Position numbers and translations under genes: made by a program. From IMG/VR virus record IMGVR_UViG_3300031578_000005, positions 62,001 to 126,000 of that record: 64,000 nucleotides of DNA; one strand, written 5' to 3'. This document shows, one piece after another, positions 52,603 through 61,062 of the stretch (positions within the stretch are counted from its first letter, which is position 1; each line of letters opens with the position of its first letter). The stretch is from a virus. Under the pieces are notes generated by a model that worked only from the letters and a program-made list of their open reading frames with translations, had not been told where the DNA came from and did no database searches.

Positions 52603-53520
52603 ATGACAGCTAATTTAAATAATACCGTAATAAAAGTTCTTAATGCCGAACATGGCAAAAAGGTCATTAAATGGTGGAAAGATCAAGGAGTTGATACATT
52701 TAATTTTAACGGAAACTCTATTGGTAGTTATTATGGACTGGTCAATAATAAATTCAATAAATTCATTTTTTGTCCACCACATGGTTCTGAAGTTATTGAA
52801 CTTCCCGATGATAACTTCACACTACCACAGTATTGGCATGTGATTGTTACAGTAGTGAATCACGATATGTTATTAAAATGGTTTAATGGACTTCATTTGC
52901 CCATTGGAAATATCTGTGGTATGTGTAAGTCTATTAATAGTGATAATACAATTACCTATACAAAAGAACATAATCCCCGGACTTCTATTAAATCACCCAA
53001 CTATGATTTTGGTATTGAGATTACAACCGAACAATTTAAAAAATACGTCATGAATGAAAATAAAAAGATTAGTGGTTATAAACTCAAAGATAAATACAAA
53101 AACAATAAAAGCGTTTGTGGTGCTGCTTGTGATATCGAAGGATATAATTGTTTTGGAATGACAACTATTACTTCAAGAACAGCAATCATATGTACTAGTG
53201 AATATCCATACAATGATTCTATTCAAAAACTTAAAGAAGCTGGCGTATTCGAATTATGGTTTGAACCCGTATATGAACAAGTAAAAACCCTGCCCGTTAT
53301 TAATGGCTATAACGGCAAAATCATTAATAACAGCGTTGTCGAATATGGCTGTGTTACATTTAATGTTGATGCACTTAAAACAATTTTAACTTGTAGTAAA
53401 AATTTAGGCTCTCGCACAATTACCGCAATTACACTATCATCAGGTGTGGTGATTACATTAGCCGAGATTGAACAAATTGTCGATTACATGATGATTACAA
53501 CTGCTAATGTCCGTAGTTGA
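52603..53520 (+). CDS. Hypothetical protein, 305 aa
   Basis: Not recognised. KKVIKWWKDQGVDTFNFNGNSIGSYYGLVNNKF opens it; the centre has CGMCKSIN and CGAACDIEGYNCFG, Cys clusters that could bind metal. C-terminal half alpha/beta. The first copy of an 18-bp repeat (53509-53526) overlaps its stop. Confidence 0.7.
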   Translation: MTANLNNTVIKVLNAEHGKKVIKWWKDQGVDTFNFNGNSIGSYYGLVNNKFNKFIFCPPHGSEVIELPDDNFTLPQYWHVIVTVVNHDMLLKWFNGLHLPIGNICGMCKSINSDNTITYTKEHNPRTSIKSPNYDFGIEITTEQFKKYVMNENKKISGYKLKDKYKNNKSVCGAACDIEGYNCFGMTTITSRTAIICTSEYPYNDSIQKLKEAGVFELWFEPVYEQVKTLPVINGYNGKIINNSVVEYGCVTFNVDALKTILTCSKNLGSRTITAITLSSGVVITLAEIEQIVDYMMITTANVRS

Positions 53521-53605
53521 TATTGTACAATAGATAATGTCTTGAAAATTAACGTCAACTATCAATTGGCAATGTCCGATGGTGATTGTCCGTAGTTGAT
53601 ATTGT
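53509..53605. repeat. 18-bp direct repeat pair
   Basis: GTCCGTAGTTGATATTGT at 53509-53526 and again at 53588-53605. The first copy lies across the end of the 305-aa gene. Confidence 0.9.
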
Positions 53606-54120
53606 CCGTTGTCGTTTTCAACAGTAATCATTTTATAAACTTTTATAATTATTTATAAAATCGACTTTGTGAAAAAATTTAAAATGAACGTCGATGTCAT
53701 GGGTGTGGGGACTACCTTTTCCCAGTAATTATTATCGACAATCATTAAAAATTTAACTTTTATCGACATCTGCTCCAGCAACAGCGAATGTACGTTGCCG
53801 AACTCATTGATTATCAACACCTACTGAAATGCTCTTGTATGTACCCGACATTACTATATTTATAGTCACGAGTACACATAACCAGTAGTTATAGTACTGG
53901 TGATTTTAATAAAACCCTCATGAGTCAATGACGTCAGGGTCTGGACTGAAAAGATCGGTTTTAGTCGGTTTTAGTATGTGATTATTTTTAGTATGTGATT
54001 AATTTATAATACGTGGTTTATGATTAGTTTTAATTTATACCGATTAGTTTTAGTTTATTGTTACAGTTATTTTTAACACACTAAAGAGTTTTTAGCACGA
54101 GATCGGTTTTAGCAGAAGTT
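53606..54120. other. Repeat-rich non-coding stretch
   Basis: No credible ORF. TTTAGTATGTGATT occurs twice in tandem (about 53969-54000), GATCGGTTTTAG twice (53954-53965, 54101-54112), and many TTTTAG units lie between. ATCGACA-type motifs recur near 53690-53770. Function unknown; perhaps a protein-binding or transcribed regulatory region. Confidence 0.5.
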
Positions 54121-54123
54121 TTT

Positions 54124-54152
54124 TGTAACATCTACTGGATATTTACGTATAA
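54124..54152 (+). promoter_or_regulatory. Phage-type promoter
   Basis: TGTAAC 54124-54129, N16, CGTATAA 54146-54152. Confidence 0.85.
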
Positions 54153-54197
54153 TGACTTAAGCAATTATTAATTACTAACACTTAAAATCTACACCGT

Positions 54198-54530
54198 ATG
54201 AACAAACACCGGCTTTATTACAACAGCGAATACAATGGATTTCATGTTCTTTATAAAATCAGCGATGGTTTGGCAACCATTAGTGGATGTTGTAATTTTA
54301 TCGAAGATACCCGTACTACAATTACTAGGGCAATAGTAAATGAACAATATCTTAAAAAACTAATTGTTGTTGATGCCCTGCATTTAGAGCAACATGATTT
54401 TATCCAAATGCACGGTAAATACGTTGATTCTCCATGTGCGCTTACGACATTAGGGGATAAATCCTATTTATTTTATCGGGATAAGCATATTATCAGATAT
54501 TATTACTCCGAACAGTTTATTACTTATTAA
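54198..54530 (+). CDS. Hypothetical protein, 110 aa
   Basis: Not recognised. NKHRLYYNSEYNGFHVLYKISDGLATISGCCNFIEDTRTTITRAIVNEQYLKKL; beta-rich. Own promoter. Confidence 0.64.
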   Translation: MNKHRLYYNSEYNGFHVLYKISDGLATISGCCNFIEDTRTTITRAIVNEQYLKKLIVVDALHLEQHDFIQMHGKYVDSPCALTTLGDKSYLFYRDKHIIRYYYSEQFITY

Positions 54531-54550
54531 CAACATAAAAACATCTGGCT

Positions 54551-54828
54551 ATGACAACAACAGAAATAATACTATCATCAATCATTTGCTTATGATATTC
54601 ATATCACATAAACCAATAAAAACAATATGTGATAACGGATGGTTAGACAATCCCAAACTTGCAGCTTTATTGTGGCCACTAGGATTTTTGGCGATGTTTT
54701 TGGCAGCTATTACTGTAGTTTTAAACATATCTTCAACAACAAATACAGTTATATGCAATGCTACGTTTGTGCTTCGTGTTAAGTTTCATCGTAACATTCT
54801 TTTTGTTTTATTTTCCCAACGCTCTTAA
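54551..54828 (+). pseudogene. Split small membrane protein
   Basis: First frame MTTTEIILSSIICL stops at 54593-54595; an overlapping frame starting ATG 54592 continues (MIFISHKPIKTICDN...LLWPLGFLAMFLAAITVVLNI), which reads as the rest of the same one- or two-helix membrane protein. Either a -1 frameshift mutation or two coupled peptides. Overlaps the end of the leftward gene at 54808. Confidence 0.45.
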
Positions 54829-55167
54829 AAATTCATTAATACTTTTAGTTGTTTCAAAACCTTCACCCGTGTGAAAAAAATAGTTTTGAAGTTTTCCATT
54901 TCGAGTTATAAACCCTTGTGATTTAACCTTTGTTGGTATTCCCATATATGGTGTTTTACCATCAACATCATCTGAATCTATAATTGTGTATTTTTCTCCA
55001 TAGTTAGCACCATTATAAAAGTCTTCTTTTCCAGAAACCTTAATATCATATTTACCCAACACATAAATAATTCCATTTACGGAATCTGGTTCAATTTCAG
55101 TGTTTTCATTTAACTTTCCACCAAAGTTTTTCACTTGGTCAATTAATTTTCTCATTTCGTTTTCCAT
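54808..55167 (-). CDS. Leftward protein, paralogue of the window-start gene
   Basis: 119 aa. MRKLIDQVKNFGGKLNENTE at the N-terminus matches the left-edge gene (IDQVKNFG, LNEN). The remaining part (GIIYVLGKYDIKVSGKEDFYNGANYGEKYTIIDSDDVDG) looks like a compact beta domain. The leader resembles capsid-targeting leaders. A lone leftward gene in a rightward array, next to an attC-like palindrome, so probably a later arrival. Confidence 0.68.
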   Translation of the reverse strand: MENEMRKLIDQVKNFGGKLNENTEIEPDSVNGIIYVLGKYDIKVSGKEDFYNGANYGEKYTIIDSDDVDGKTPYMGIPTKVKSQGFITRNGKLQNYFFHTGEGFETTKSINEFLRALGK

Positions 55168-55274
55168 ATATTTTATTTTACATATAAATATTCAGAATTA
55201 AATTTTCCACCACACAAAAATAAAACAAAAGGGTTCATCTCTCGTATCAAGTTTATTGTTAAATCCGCACAGCA

Positions 55275-55366
55275 TATAACAACGTGTATAAAATATAGCC
55301 AATTAAGGTCTGTGGTTTATATCAAATGTTGTGTGTGGCTACGTTTCATACACGCAGCCGTTAGCA
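55275..55366. repeat. attC-like imperfect palindrome
   Basis: TATAAC at the left and GTTAGC at the right edge enclose nested arms CGTGTAT/ATACACG (55283-55289/55348-55354) and TAGCC/GGCTA (55296-55300/55337-55341). Overall form, though not exact core sites, resembles integron attC sites. No ORF in 55168-55510 otherwise. Confidence 0.45.
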
Positions 55367-55435
55367 TAATCAACACTGACATTAGTATGAGTTTAAGTAT
55401 GGATTAAAGAACAAATATTATAATTTGATGTTTTT

Positions 55436-55464
55436 TGTAACATCTACAGGATTTTTACGTATAG
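55436..55464 (+). promoter_or_regulatory. Phage-type promoter
   Basis: TGTAAC 55436-55441, N16, CGTATA from 55458. Confidence 0.83.
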
Positions 55465-55510
55465 GAATTAAATAATTAAAACAATAAATTCAATCTAAAA
55501 ACTTCTGACT

Positions 55511-55933
55511 ATGTGTTTACGTACCCAACAAAAACGAGTTAAAACCGCTAAAGCAGATATTATTGTGTATAAGCATGTGATTAATAACTGCTTTAGCAAT
55601 TCAATCGATTATGGTGATCACAAGCCCAAACGCCTTTATACATCTGTTAATAGTGATTATATCACTTCATATCAAAAAACTCCTGTTGAAATTGGCAAGA
55701 CCTATAAGTCCAAACTAGATAAGCCCGATGATCATGGTGATATTCATATGGATTTACATTCATTTGCTGATTTAGCTGATGCCAAGAAAGAAGCTAGGAA
55801 TTGGCGTGAAGTTCTGGTTAAGTGCGTCATACCTAAAGGTGCTAGGTATTATCTGGGTGATTTTGAAGAATATAGCTCTTATGCTTCAAATCAATTACAG
55901 TACATAGAAATTATCAGAGACTATAAAATCTGA
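55511..55933 (+). CDS. Paralogous phage protein A1, 140 aa
   Basis: MCLRTQQKRVKTAKADIIVYKHV...VEIGKTYKSKLDKPD...LHSFADLADAKKEA...VLVKCVIPKGARYYLGDF...YASNQLQYIEII. Paralogue of 57313-57738, sharing MCL-x-T, IVYK, GKTY, LHSFA, VKCVIPKG and SNQLQY. Function unknown; a family found on phages. Confidence 0.74.
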   Translation: MCLRTQQKRVKTAKADIIVYKHVINNCFSNSIDYGDHKPKRLYTSVNSDYITSYQKTPVEIGKTYKSKLDKPDDHGDIHMDLHSFADLADAKKEARNWREVLVKCVIPKGARYYLGDFEEYSSYASNQLQYIEIIRDYKI

Positions 55934-55938
55934 AAATT

Positions 55939-55968
55939 TGTAACATTTACTGATTATTTAACGTATTA
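55939..55968 (+). promoter_or_regulatory. Phage-type promoter
   Basis: TGTAAC 55939-55944, N17, CGTATTA from 55962. Confidence 0.82.
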
Positions 55969-55986
55969 ATATAAAAACTTCTGATT

Positions 55987-56289
55987 ATGAGAACAGATAA
56001 AGAATTGTATAAGATATTGTTAGACAATATTGATAAGCTCGAACATGGGTTGTGTAAATTATGTTATGTCCTAGAAAGTACTGGTGTAATGGATAATGAC
56101 GAAAGTAATAGAACAGCCGAAAATATAGCTGCACTTAGGAAGGGGTTGTTATTAAAGCTTTTATTTTTTCCAAAAAAAGAATTTGGGTGTTGGTTCTTTC
56201 CGTGGGGTTCTAAACCAGAGAGGATAAAACTTTTAAAAGCTTTGATTTTCATAGAGAGTTTGAAGTTTTGGAAATGCTTTAAAAGATAA
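55987..56289 (+). CDS. Hypothetical protein, 100 aa
   Basis: Not recognised. Helical N-half with KLEHGLCKLCYVLE, then a basic, aromatic C-half (FFPKKEFGCWFFPWGSKPERIKLL) that could touch membrane. Confidence 0.62.
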   Translation: MRTDKELYKILLDNIDKLEHGLCKLCYVLESTGVMDNDESNRTAENIAALRKGLLLKLLFFPKKEFGCWFFPWGSKPERIKLLKALIFIESLKFWKCFKR

Positions 56290-56357
56290 ATATTGTTCAA
56301 TTAACCACTAATGCTAATAGACAATTGTTTATAGCCTTTGTTATAAAACATTTTATT

Positions 56358-56633
56358 ATGTATGTAAATTTAAAAGTAAGCACAAGTGAAGAGTATTTTT
56401 CACAACAAGAACGGGAAGTAGATTGGGAAGAAGATGACAGCTCAAAAGTACCAACAAAACAAGCAAACGAGATCGGAAAAATACTCGCAACGGAGATTAG
56501 TATTTTTTTATTACGCAGAGCTACTGGTTTTTGTGGAAGTGTAGTTGACCATATGGTTAGTGCTCGTAGAGAGCTGATAAAAAAATACGAAAATGATTAT
56601 GAAACTTATATAGAATACAATGACTTTTATTAA
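56358..56633 (+). CDS. Hypothetical protein, 91 aa
   Basis: Start at MYVNLKVSTSEEYF (56358). Acidic N-half (QQEREVDWEEDDSSK), helical C-half (NEIGKILATEISIFLLRRATGF). Not recognised. No phage-type promoter of its own. Confidence 0.58.
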   Translation: MYVNLKVSTSEEYFSQQEREVDWEEDDSSKVPTKQANEIGKILATEISIFLLRRATGFCGSVVDHMVSARRELIKKYENDYETYIEYNDFY

Positions 56634-56717
56634 ATATTTTATAGAAGTAAGTATAAGAACCGTGCAAAATTATGTACAAAAGATAATATGAAAGATTAAT
56701 TAAAAAATGAAAAAGCA

Positions 56718-56999
56718 ATGGAAATAATTTTAGATACAAAGCGAATTACTGTTAATAATATAATTACCAGAACCGAACTACTTAGGTTAGCGGGAATTAC
56801 AGAAGAAATGGAAAAAAAGAGTATAGCTGCTGTTAAAAGTGCTGGAACGGGATGGGAAGTTTGGCGTAGAATAATTGGTGACGAACCTGACGAACAACTT
56901 AAAAGTGACGATGTAATTAACTTAACTGATGAAAAATATTCTAACCTATTTTATAACAGAACCTTTTTTACTGGATGTAATAATACTACAGGCGGGTAG
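56718..56999 (+). CDS. Hypothetical protein, 93 aa
   Basis: Not recognised. EIILDTKRITVNNIITRTELLRLAGITEEMEKKSIAAVKSAGTGWEVWRRIIGDEPDEQLKSDD: helix-rich with an HTH-like look. Low-level similarity only. Confidence 0.6.
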   Translation: MEIILDTKRITVNNIITRTELLRLAGITEEMEKKSIAAVKSAGTGWEVWRRIIGDEPDEQLKSDDVINLTDEKYSNLFYNRTFFTGCNNTTGG

Positions 57000-57046
57000 A
57001 CATTTATCGATTTAAATGATATTATCTACTGAAATTTTAAATAATA

Positions 57047-57286
57047 ATGATAAAAACTGAATTTTATATTGCCGGTGGAAACAAAATGCAAATGAGCACA
57101 AAACTAAGTGATTGTACCAAACTTTGTGAAATTGATGGAATATTATATGATTATGACGGAAATAGGCAGATATGGGTTAAAAATGCAAATACAGATTACT
57201 TTACTGAAAGAATCGTAATGCAAGAACAAGATAATATCAGCACAGATGGAATTGTTCGTGTGATTATATTTAGTACTGATAAATAA
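57047..57286 (+). CDS. Hypothetical protein, 79 aa
   Basis: Not recognised. IKTEFYIAGGNKMQMSTKLSDCTKLCEIDGILYDYDGNRQIWVKN; beta-rich. Confidence 0.58.
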   Translation: MIKTEFYIAGGNKMQMSTKLSDCTKLCEIDGILYDYDGNRQIWVKNANTDYFTERIVMQEQDNISTDGIVRVIIFSTDK

Positions 57287-57312
57287 AAACTTCAAATTAA
57301 AAACTTCTGACT

Positions 57313-57738
57313 ATGTGTTTACAAACTAATTGGGAACAGGCTAAAATAGCTAAAACTGATATTATCGTATACAAGATTTTATCCTGTGTGAATAAAAAAT
57401 ATCTTACTCCTTATAGGAATGCTCGTGTTGAGATCGGCAAGACCTATGAGTCTGATTTGGATGAACCTCAATTAAAGTTTTATATTGGGAATTCATTTGA
57501 ACGGATAGTTAAAGTGAGTTTACATTCATTTGCAAATAAAAAATCAATAATTGCAGCCCAAACAAAAGAATCGGGAATAACATGGTTTGGCAAAAGAGTT
57601 CTGGTCAAATGCGTAATTCCTAAAGGAAGTGAATATGTTAAAGGCAAGTTTTCTTCGCTTACAGCTGATCATAATTCTTATACATCAAATCAATTACAAT
57701 ACCTAGAAATTATCGGAGACTATCACAATGAGAGCTAA
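57313..57738 (+). CDS. Paralogous phage protein A2, 141 aa
   Basis: MCLQTNWEQAKIAKTDIIVYKILSC...VEIGKTYESDLDEP...VSLHSFANKKS...VLVKCVIPKGSEYVKGKF...YTSNQLQYLEII. Paralogue of 55511-55933, with a longer middle. Overlaps the next gene by 11 nt. Confidence 0.74.
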   Translation: MCLQTNWEQAKIAKTDIIVYKILSCVNKKYLTPYRNARVEIGKTYESDLDEPQLKFYIGNSFERIVKVSLHSFANKKSIIAAQTKESGITWFGKRVLVKCVIPKGSEYVKGKFSSLTADHNSYTSNQLQYLEIIGDYHNES

Positions 57739-58111
57739 AGACAATATCGAATTTATTTCCACGTGGGGGTTAAAACGTGATTGGTCATATCGAGGTGAAG
57801 AATTTATTTATATTCCCTTGACATGGAAATTGGGTGTATCAAATATTGAAGCATTAAAGATTAGGATTGCTAAATGGAGACCTAAATATAATCGTAGTAA
57901 TCAAGCACTGATTTATTATGAGGTAAATACCCAAGAACAAGCCCAAGTTATTTTGAATAGTTACGTTAATTTCAACTTCAAGCATTTAGAAAAACGATTT
58001 GATGAATTATATGAACGAGATAGGGGCATGATGATGAATACGGGTGATACCTGTAAATGGTTATTGGGTATTATTCCGATATTGCGTAATGAGTTTTTGA
58101 TTATAACATGA
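57728..58111 (+). CDS. Hypothetical protein, 127 aa
   Basis: Not recognised. WGLKRDWSYRGEEFIYIPLTWKLGVSNIEALKIRIAKWRPKY, basic and aromatic; a C-terminal hydrophobic helix. Coupled to the preceding gene by overlap. Confidence 0.64.
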   Translation: MRAKDNIEFISTWGLKRDWSYRGEEFIYIPLTWKLGVSNIEALKIRIAKWRPKYNRSNQALIYYEVNTQEQAQVILNSYVNFNFKHLEKRFDELYERDRGMMMNTGDTCKWLLGIIPILRNEFLIIT

Positions 58112-58129
58112 TTTTTAAATAAAAACAAC

Positions 58130-58519
58130 ATGGTAAAAATAAATCGAAATGTGGGTGCAAGAGTAATTGTGAAATCAGTTCTTGTTGAGATTAATCCCAA
58201 GGTTAAAATTAGAAAGTTAAAAAATGTTCAAGGTACAATTGTCGAACGTGGTGATCATGAGCAATATTATCACACATGTAGTGGTGGATATACTTATGTT
58301 TGGAAGAATTTAATTAAAAAGGATGTTTATAATAATTACGCCATTAAGTTAGATAATGGCGTTGTTGATATTGAAAATAATAATATTATTGTTGTTCGTG
58401 AAATTGAATTAAAATTTTTGGATCGTTTGCCTGTTGCTGTTAAATTTATAACAAAAAAACAATATGATAATGCTTTGAAATTAATTAAACTTTATGAAAA
58501 ACAACATGGTATTATCTGA
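58130..58519 (+). CDS. Hypothetical protein, 129 aa
   Basis: Beta-rich, basic: NRNVGARVIVKSVLVEINPKVKIRKLKNVQGTIVERGDHEQYYHTCSGGYTYVWKN reads as a KOW/SH3-like barrel. Not named. Same unit as the two preceding genes. Confidence 0.64.
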   Translation: MVKINRNVGARVIVKSVLVEINPKVKIRKLKNVQGTIVERGDHEQYYHTCSGGYTYVWKNLIKKDVYNNYAIKLDNGVVDIENNNIIVVREIELKFLDRLPVAVKFITKKQYDNALKLIKLYEKQHGII

Positions 58520-58564
58520 GCTACCAGAAAATTTGTTGGCTTAAACATAGCAGATAATTTATTT

Positions 58565-58594
58565 TGTAACATTTTCTGTTAATATACGTATAAT
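58565..58594 (+). promoter_or_regulatory. Phage-type promoter
   Basis: TGTAAC 58565-58570, N16, CGTATAAT 58587-58594. Confidence 0.85.
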
Positions 58595-58623
58595 GGCTAA
58601 ACTTTGTGATAAAGAACGAGAAA

Positions 58624-58998
58624 ATGAAAATAAAACAATATGAATGGATTAAAAAAGAAATTGGTGTTAGGGAATTTTCTTTACCCACAGTTCCCGTATA
58701 TTTTTTTGAAACAGGAATAAGACGTGCTATAAGGATAATACCAGTTTCTTTAGGTGAAGATAAAATCATCAATGCCATTGAGATTACATTTGTTTATAAT
58801 TCCTCAGAATGTAAGATCGAAGTATTTAGTGTTCCTGTCACAGAAATTGAAGATATTTATCATCTTCAAGGTGAAAGGCTTCACAGATTTTTTGTAAATT
58901 GGATTGATGGGGATTTAAATACAAGAACTAAAGAACAATTTGATGGTGATTTACAACTTGCATTAAATCAAATTATAAATCGAACATATTTTATTTAA
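58624..58998 (+). CDS. Hypothetical protein, 124 aa
   Basis: Start at ATG 58624 (MKIKQYEWIKKEIG); a GTG at 58606 is the alternative. PVYFFETGIRRAIRIIPVSLGEDKIINAIEITFVYNSSECKIEVF... Not recognised. Confidence 0.63.
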   Translation: MKIKQYEWIKKEIGVREFSLPTVPVYFFETGIRRAIRIIPVSLGEDKIINAIEITFVYNSSECKIEVFSVPVTEIEDIYHLQGERLHRFFVNWIDGDLNTRTKEQFDGDLQLALNQIINRTYFI

Positions 58999-59051
58999 AC
59001 CAGCACTAAACCGCTTATACATATTGTTAGGCATATGTGCTTTAAATTCAA

Positions 59052-59237
59052 ATGATTATGACAAAGAATGAAATTATTAAAAAACGTTATCCCTTTTTCA
59101 ATGGAAAAAATATTGAATTAGATTTAGAAGAAACAAAGGAACTTATGAATGACCTATTAGATGTAGTTATTTCAATGTATGTTCCTGATGGTAATCCTGA
59201 AATATGGTTGAATAAAATACAAAAGTTACGTGATTAG
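59052..59237 (+). CDS. Small protein, 61 aa
   Basis: Not recognised. KNEIIKKRYPFFNGKNIELDLEETKELMNDLLDVVISMYVPDG; helical. First of the promoter-poor array of short genes. Confidence 0.58.
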   Translation: MIMTKNEIIKKRYPFFNGKNIELDLEETKELMNDLLDVVISMYVPDGNPEIWLNKIQKLRD

Positions 59238-59276
59238 GTTTCTTGGTATTATGCTTAACTGCTAAGTATATGGTGC

Positions 59277-59302
59277 ATTGCAATTAGATGCACTAATTTT
59301 TA
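59277..59302. repeat. Intergenic leader repeat, copy 1
   Basis: CAATTAGATGCACTAATTTT-type sequence, repeated before the gene at 60328 (60283-60306). TGCAT/ATGCA can form a small hairpin here. Confidence 0.75.
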
Positions 59303-59320
59303 AATTTTAAATACACACAA

Positions 59321-59680
59321 ATGAAAAATAAAGGGATTAAACAACAACCCACAGAGTCAAGCAATGATTTATATACATTGTCATGCCCCGTTGATTTATT
59401 TCGTTATTTCCTGCGTAAAAACTACAAGGATATAGATATAAGTAATGAAGAGTGTGATGGCATTGGAGAAGAATTTTACGAATACCTGCGAAACTTGAAT
59501 TTAACCGAAGAGCAAAAGCGAAACATATTGCCTAAAAATACATTTGACGTAATATTAAACAGCGAACACCCATTCAGAACTAATGGCTTTCCTGCCGCTT
59601 ATGTTATACATTTTGCGCAATTTGTAGAGCAGCAGAAACAAAAAGCGTTGGCAGAAGGTTATGATCCAAATGGGGCATAA
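59321..59680 (+). CDS. Hypothetical protein, 119 aa
   Basis: Not recognised. Less AT-biased codon use than the main array by eye. DLYTLSCPVDLFRYFLRKNYKDIDISNEECDGIGEEFYEYLRNLNLTEEQKR; helical. Confidence 0.63.
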   Translation: MKNKGIKQQPTESSNDLYTLSCPVDLFRYFLRKNYKDIDISNEECDGIGEEFYEYLRNLNLTEEQKRNILPKNTFDVILNSEHPFRTNGFPAAYVIHFAQFVEQQKQKALAEGYDPNGA

Positions 59681-59714
59681 CTGCTGCAAATATATATTTT
59701 AGTTAAATTTTGAT

Positions 59715-59996
59715 ATGGTACAAATTATTTTAGAACAGATAAATGAAGTAAGCAAATTTTGTGTAGGAAAAAATATTTCTTACATAAAATTTGACTATAC
59801 AAAAGACTATTCAATATTAACACAAATAGGAATAAATGGATACAATATTTATTTAGAAATATTTTTTGATGTAAAATCTGATACAGTAGAAGATGTGTGT
59901 GTTAATGTATATAAAGACAAGAAATGTAAATTTGCTTACGGAGGAACTATGAAAGATTGTTTGAAACGAATTACTGATGAAATCAAATTTAATTAA
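59715..59996 (+). CDS. Hypothetical protein, 93 aa
   Basis: Not recognised. Beta strands dominate (NISYIKFDYTKDY, YNIYLEIFFDV), with a short final helix. Confidence 0.6.
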   Translation: MVQIILEQINEVSKFCVGKNISYIKFDYTKDYSILTQIGINGYNIYLEIFFDVKSDTVEDVCVNVYKDKKCKFAYGGTMKDCLKRITDEIKFN

Positions 59997-60034
59997 ATAT
60001 ATTTGTTGTTATAACATTCAGTTAATTATTGATT

Positions 60035-60250
60035 ATGAAAACATTGGAATACAGCGATTTTTTAACCAGCAGAATAGATTACTGCTTGTGTGATGATAAT
60101 AAAACAAATTTAGAAAAGATTAATACTTTAAATATCTACAAAAAAAATTACGGTGATTTATTGGCTAATAATTATCTTCCATTAGATGAAGTTGAAAGGT
60201 TAAAAAATCAACTACGAAGAATAGATGATAACATTAAGTCGTTGTCTTAG
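60035..60250 (+). CDS. Small protein, 71 aa
   Basis: Not recognised. Start at ATG 60035 (MKTLEYSDF). Helical and charged. Confidence 0.58.
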   Translation: MKTLEYSDFLTSRIDYCLCDDNKTNLEKINTLNIYKKNYGDLLANNYLPLDEVERLKNQLRRIDDNIKSLS

Positions 60251-60282
60251 TTGGATGTAACGGTCGGCAATATGAAGCGGTT

Positions 60283-60306
60283 GTAATTAGATGCACTAAT
60301 TTTTAA
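60283..60306. repeat. Intergenic leader repeat, copy 2
   Basis: Second copy of the leader at 59277-59302, preceded by a TAACGG...CGGTTG sequence. Confidence 0.75.
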
Positions 60307-60327
60307 ATAACTAAAAACGATAATAAA

Positions 60328-60510
60328 ATGAACAAACTTAAAATTAAAGAGTATGCCAACAATGCATTATATACTGTATTAGTTGCCGTGTTTTTGTGGG
60401 TGATGGTTAGTAATACCATACAGGCTTTTAAATGCCCAAGTATGACACGCACACAACTGTTTTTACACACACCTAAATCGTTTGTGTGTGATTGGCAACA
60501 TTGCAACTAA
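60328..60510 (+). CDS. Small membrane protein, 60 aa
   Basis: One transmembrane helix at about residues 13-32 (ALYTVLVAVFLWVMVSNTI), short Cys-containing C-terminal part. Not recognised. Confidence 0.58.
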   Translation: MNKLKIKEYANNALYTVLVAVFLWVMVSNTIQAFKCPSMTRTQLFLHTPKSFVCDWQHCN

Positions 60511-60556
60511 CGTTTTTCATATCTTAAATAATAACATCAAGTTTAATAAATGTTCT

Positions 60557-60585
60557 TGTAACATCTGCAAAATCTTTACGTATAA
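60557..60585 (+). promoter_or_regulatory. Phage-type promoter, last in the window
   Basis: TGTAAC 60557-60562, N16, CGTATAA 60579-60585. Confidence 0.84.
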
Positions 60586-60610
60586 GTATTCACAATAAAT
60601 CGATAAGTAT

Positions 60611-61054
60611 ATGAAAAATTTAGAATTTAAAGGATTTGATGGACACTTGATATTATTATGTAAAAGTCATTATAAACTCACCGAAAGCTTTATCGAGAGT
60701 TTAAAAATGATCTGGGCAATAAGATGTGGATATCCTTATGATAAAAACGATAATTCATCTATAAGATATATTTTAGATGGATTATATAAGATTCTTGAAC
60801 CTACAATTGAAAATCCTCAACAATTTCAAGAAAAATTACATGAGAGTTTAATTTCGTGTATTTATGACCTCAATACATTGGAGAAGTTAGTACTTTTCTA
60901 TCGTGATGAAATATCCATGCTTCAAGTGCGTGAAAAATCCGCTAATGGTAAATGGACGACCTTAATTAAATTACCCCAGCCCCAAAAAAGATTATTTAAT
61001 AGAATATTAACGGGTAATGGTAGATATGATGATTACAAATTAATTCAAAAATAA
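60611..61054 (+). CDS. Hypothetical protein, 147 aa
   Basis: Not recognised. ESFIESLKMIWAIRCGYPYDKNDNSSIRYILDGLYKILEP, largely helical, basic C-terminus. Eight nt before the next gene. Confidence 0.67.
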   Translation: MKNLEFKGFDGHLILLCKSHYKLTESFIESLKMIWAIRCGYPYDKNDNSSIRYILDGLYKILEPTIENPQQFQEKLHESLISCIYDLNTLEKLVLFYRDEISMLQVREKSANGKWTTLIKLPQPQKRLFNRILTGNGRYDDYKLIQK

Positions 61055-61062
61055 CCGTAAAT

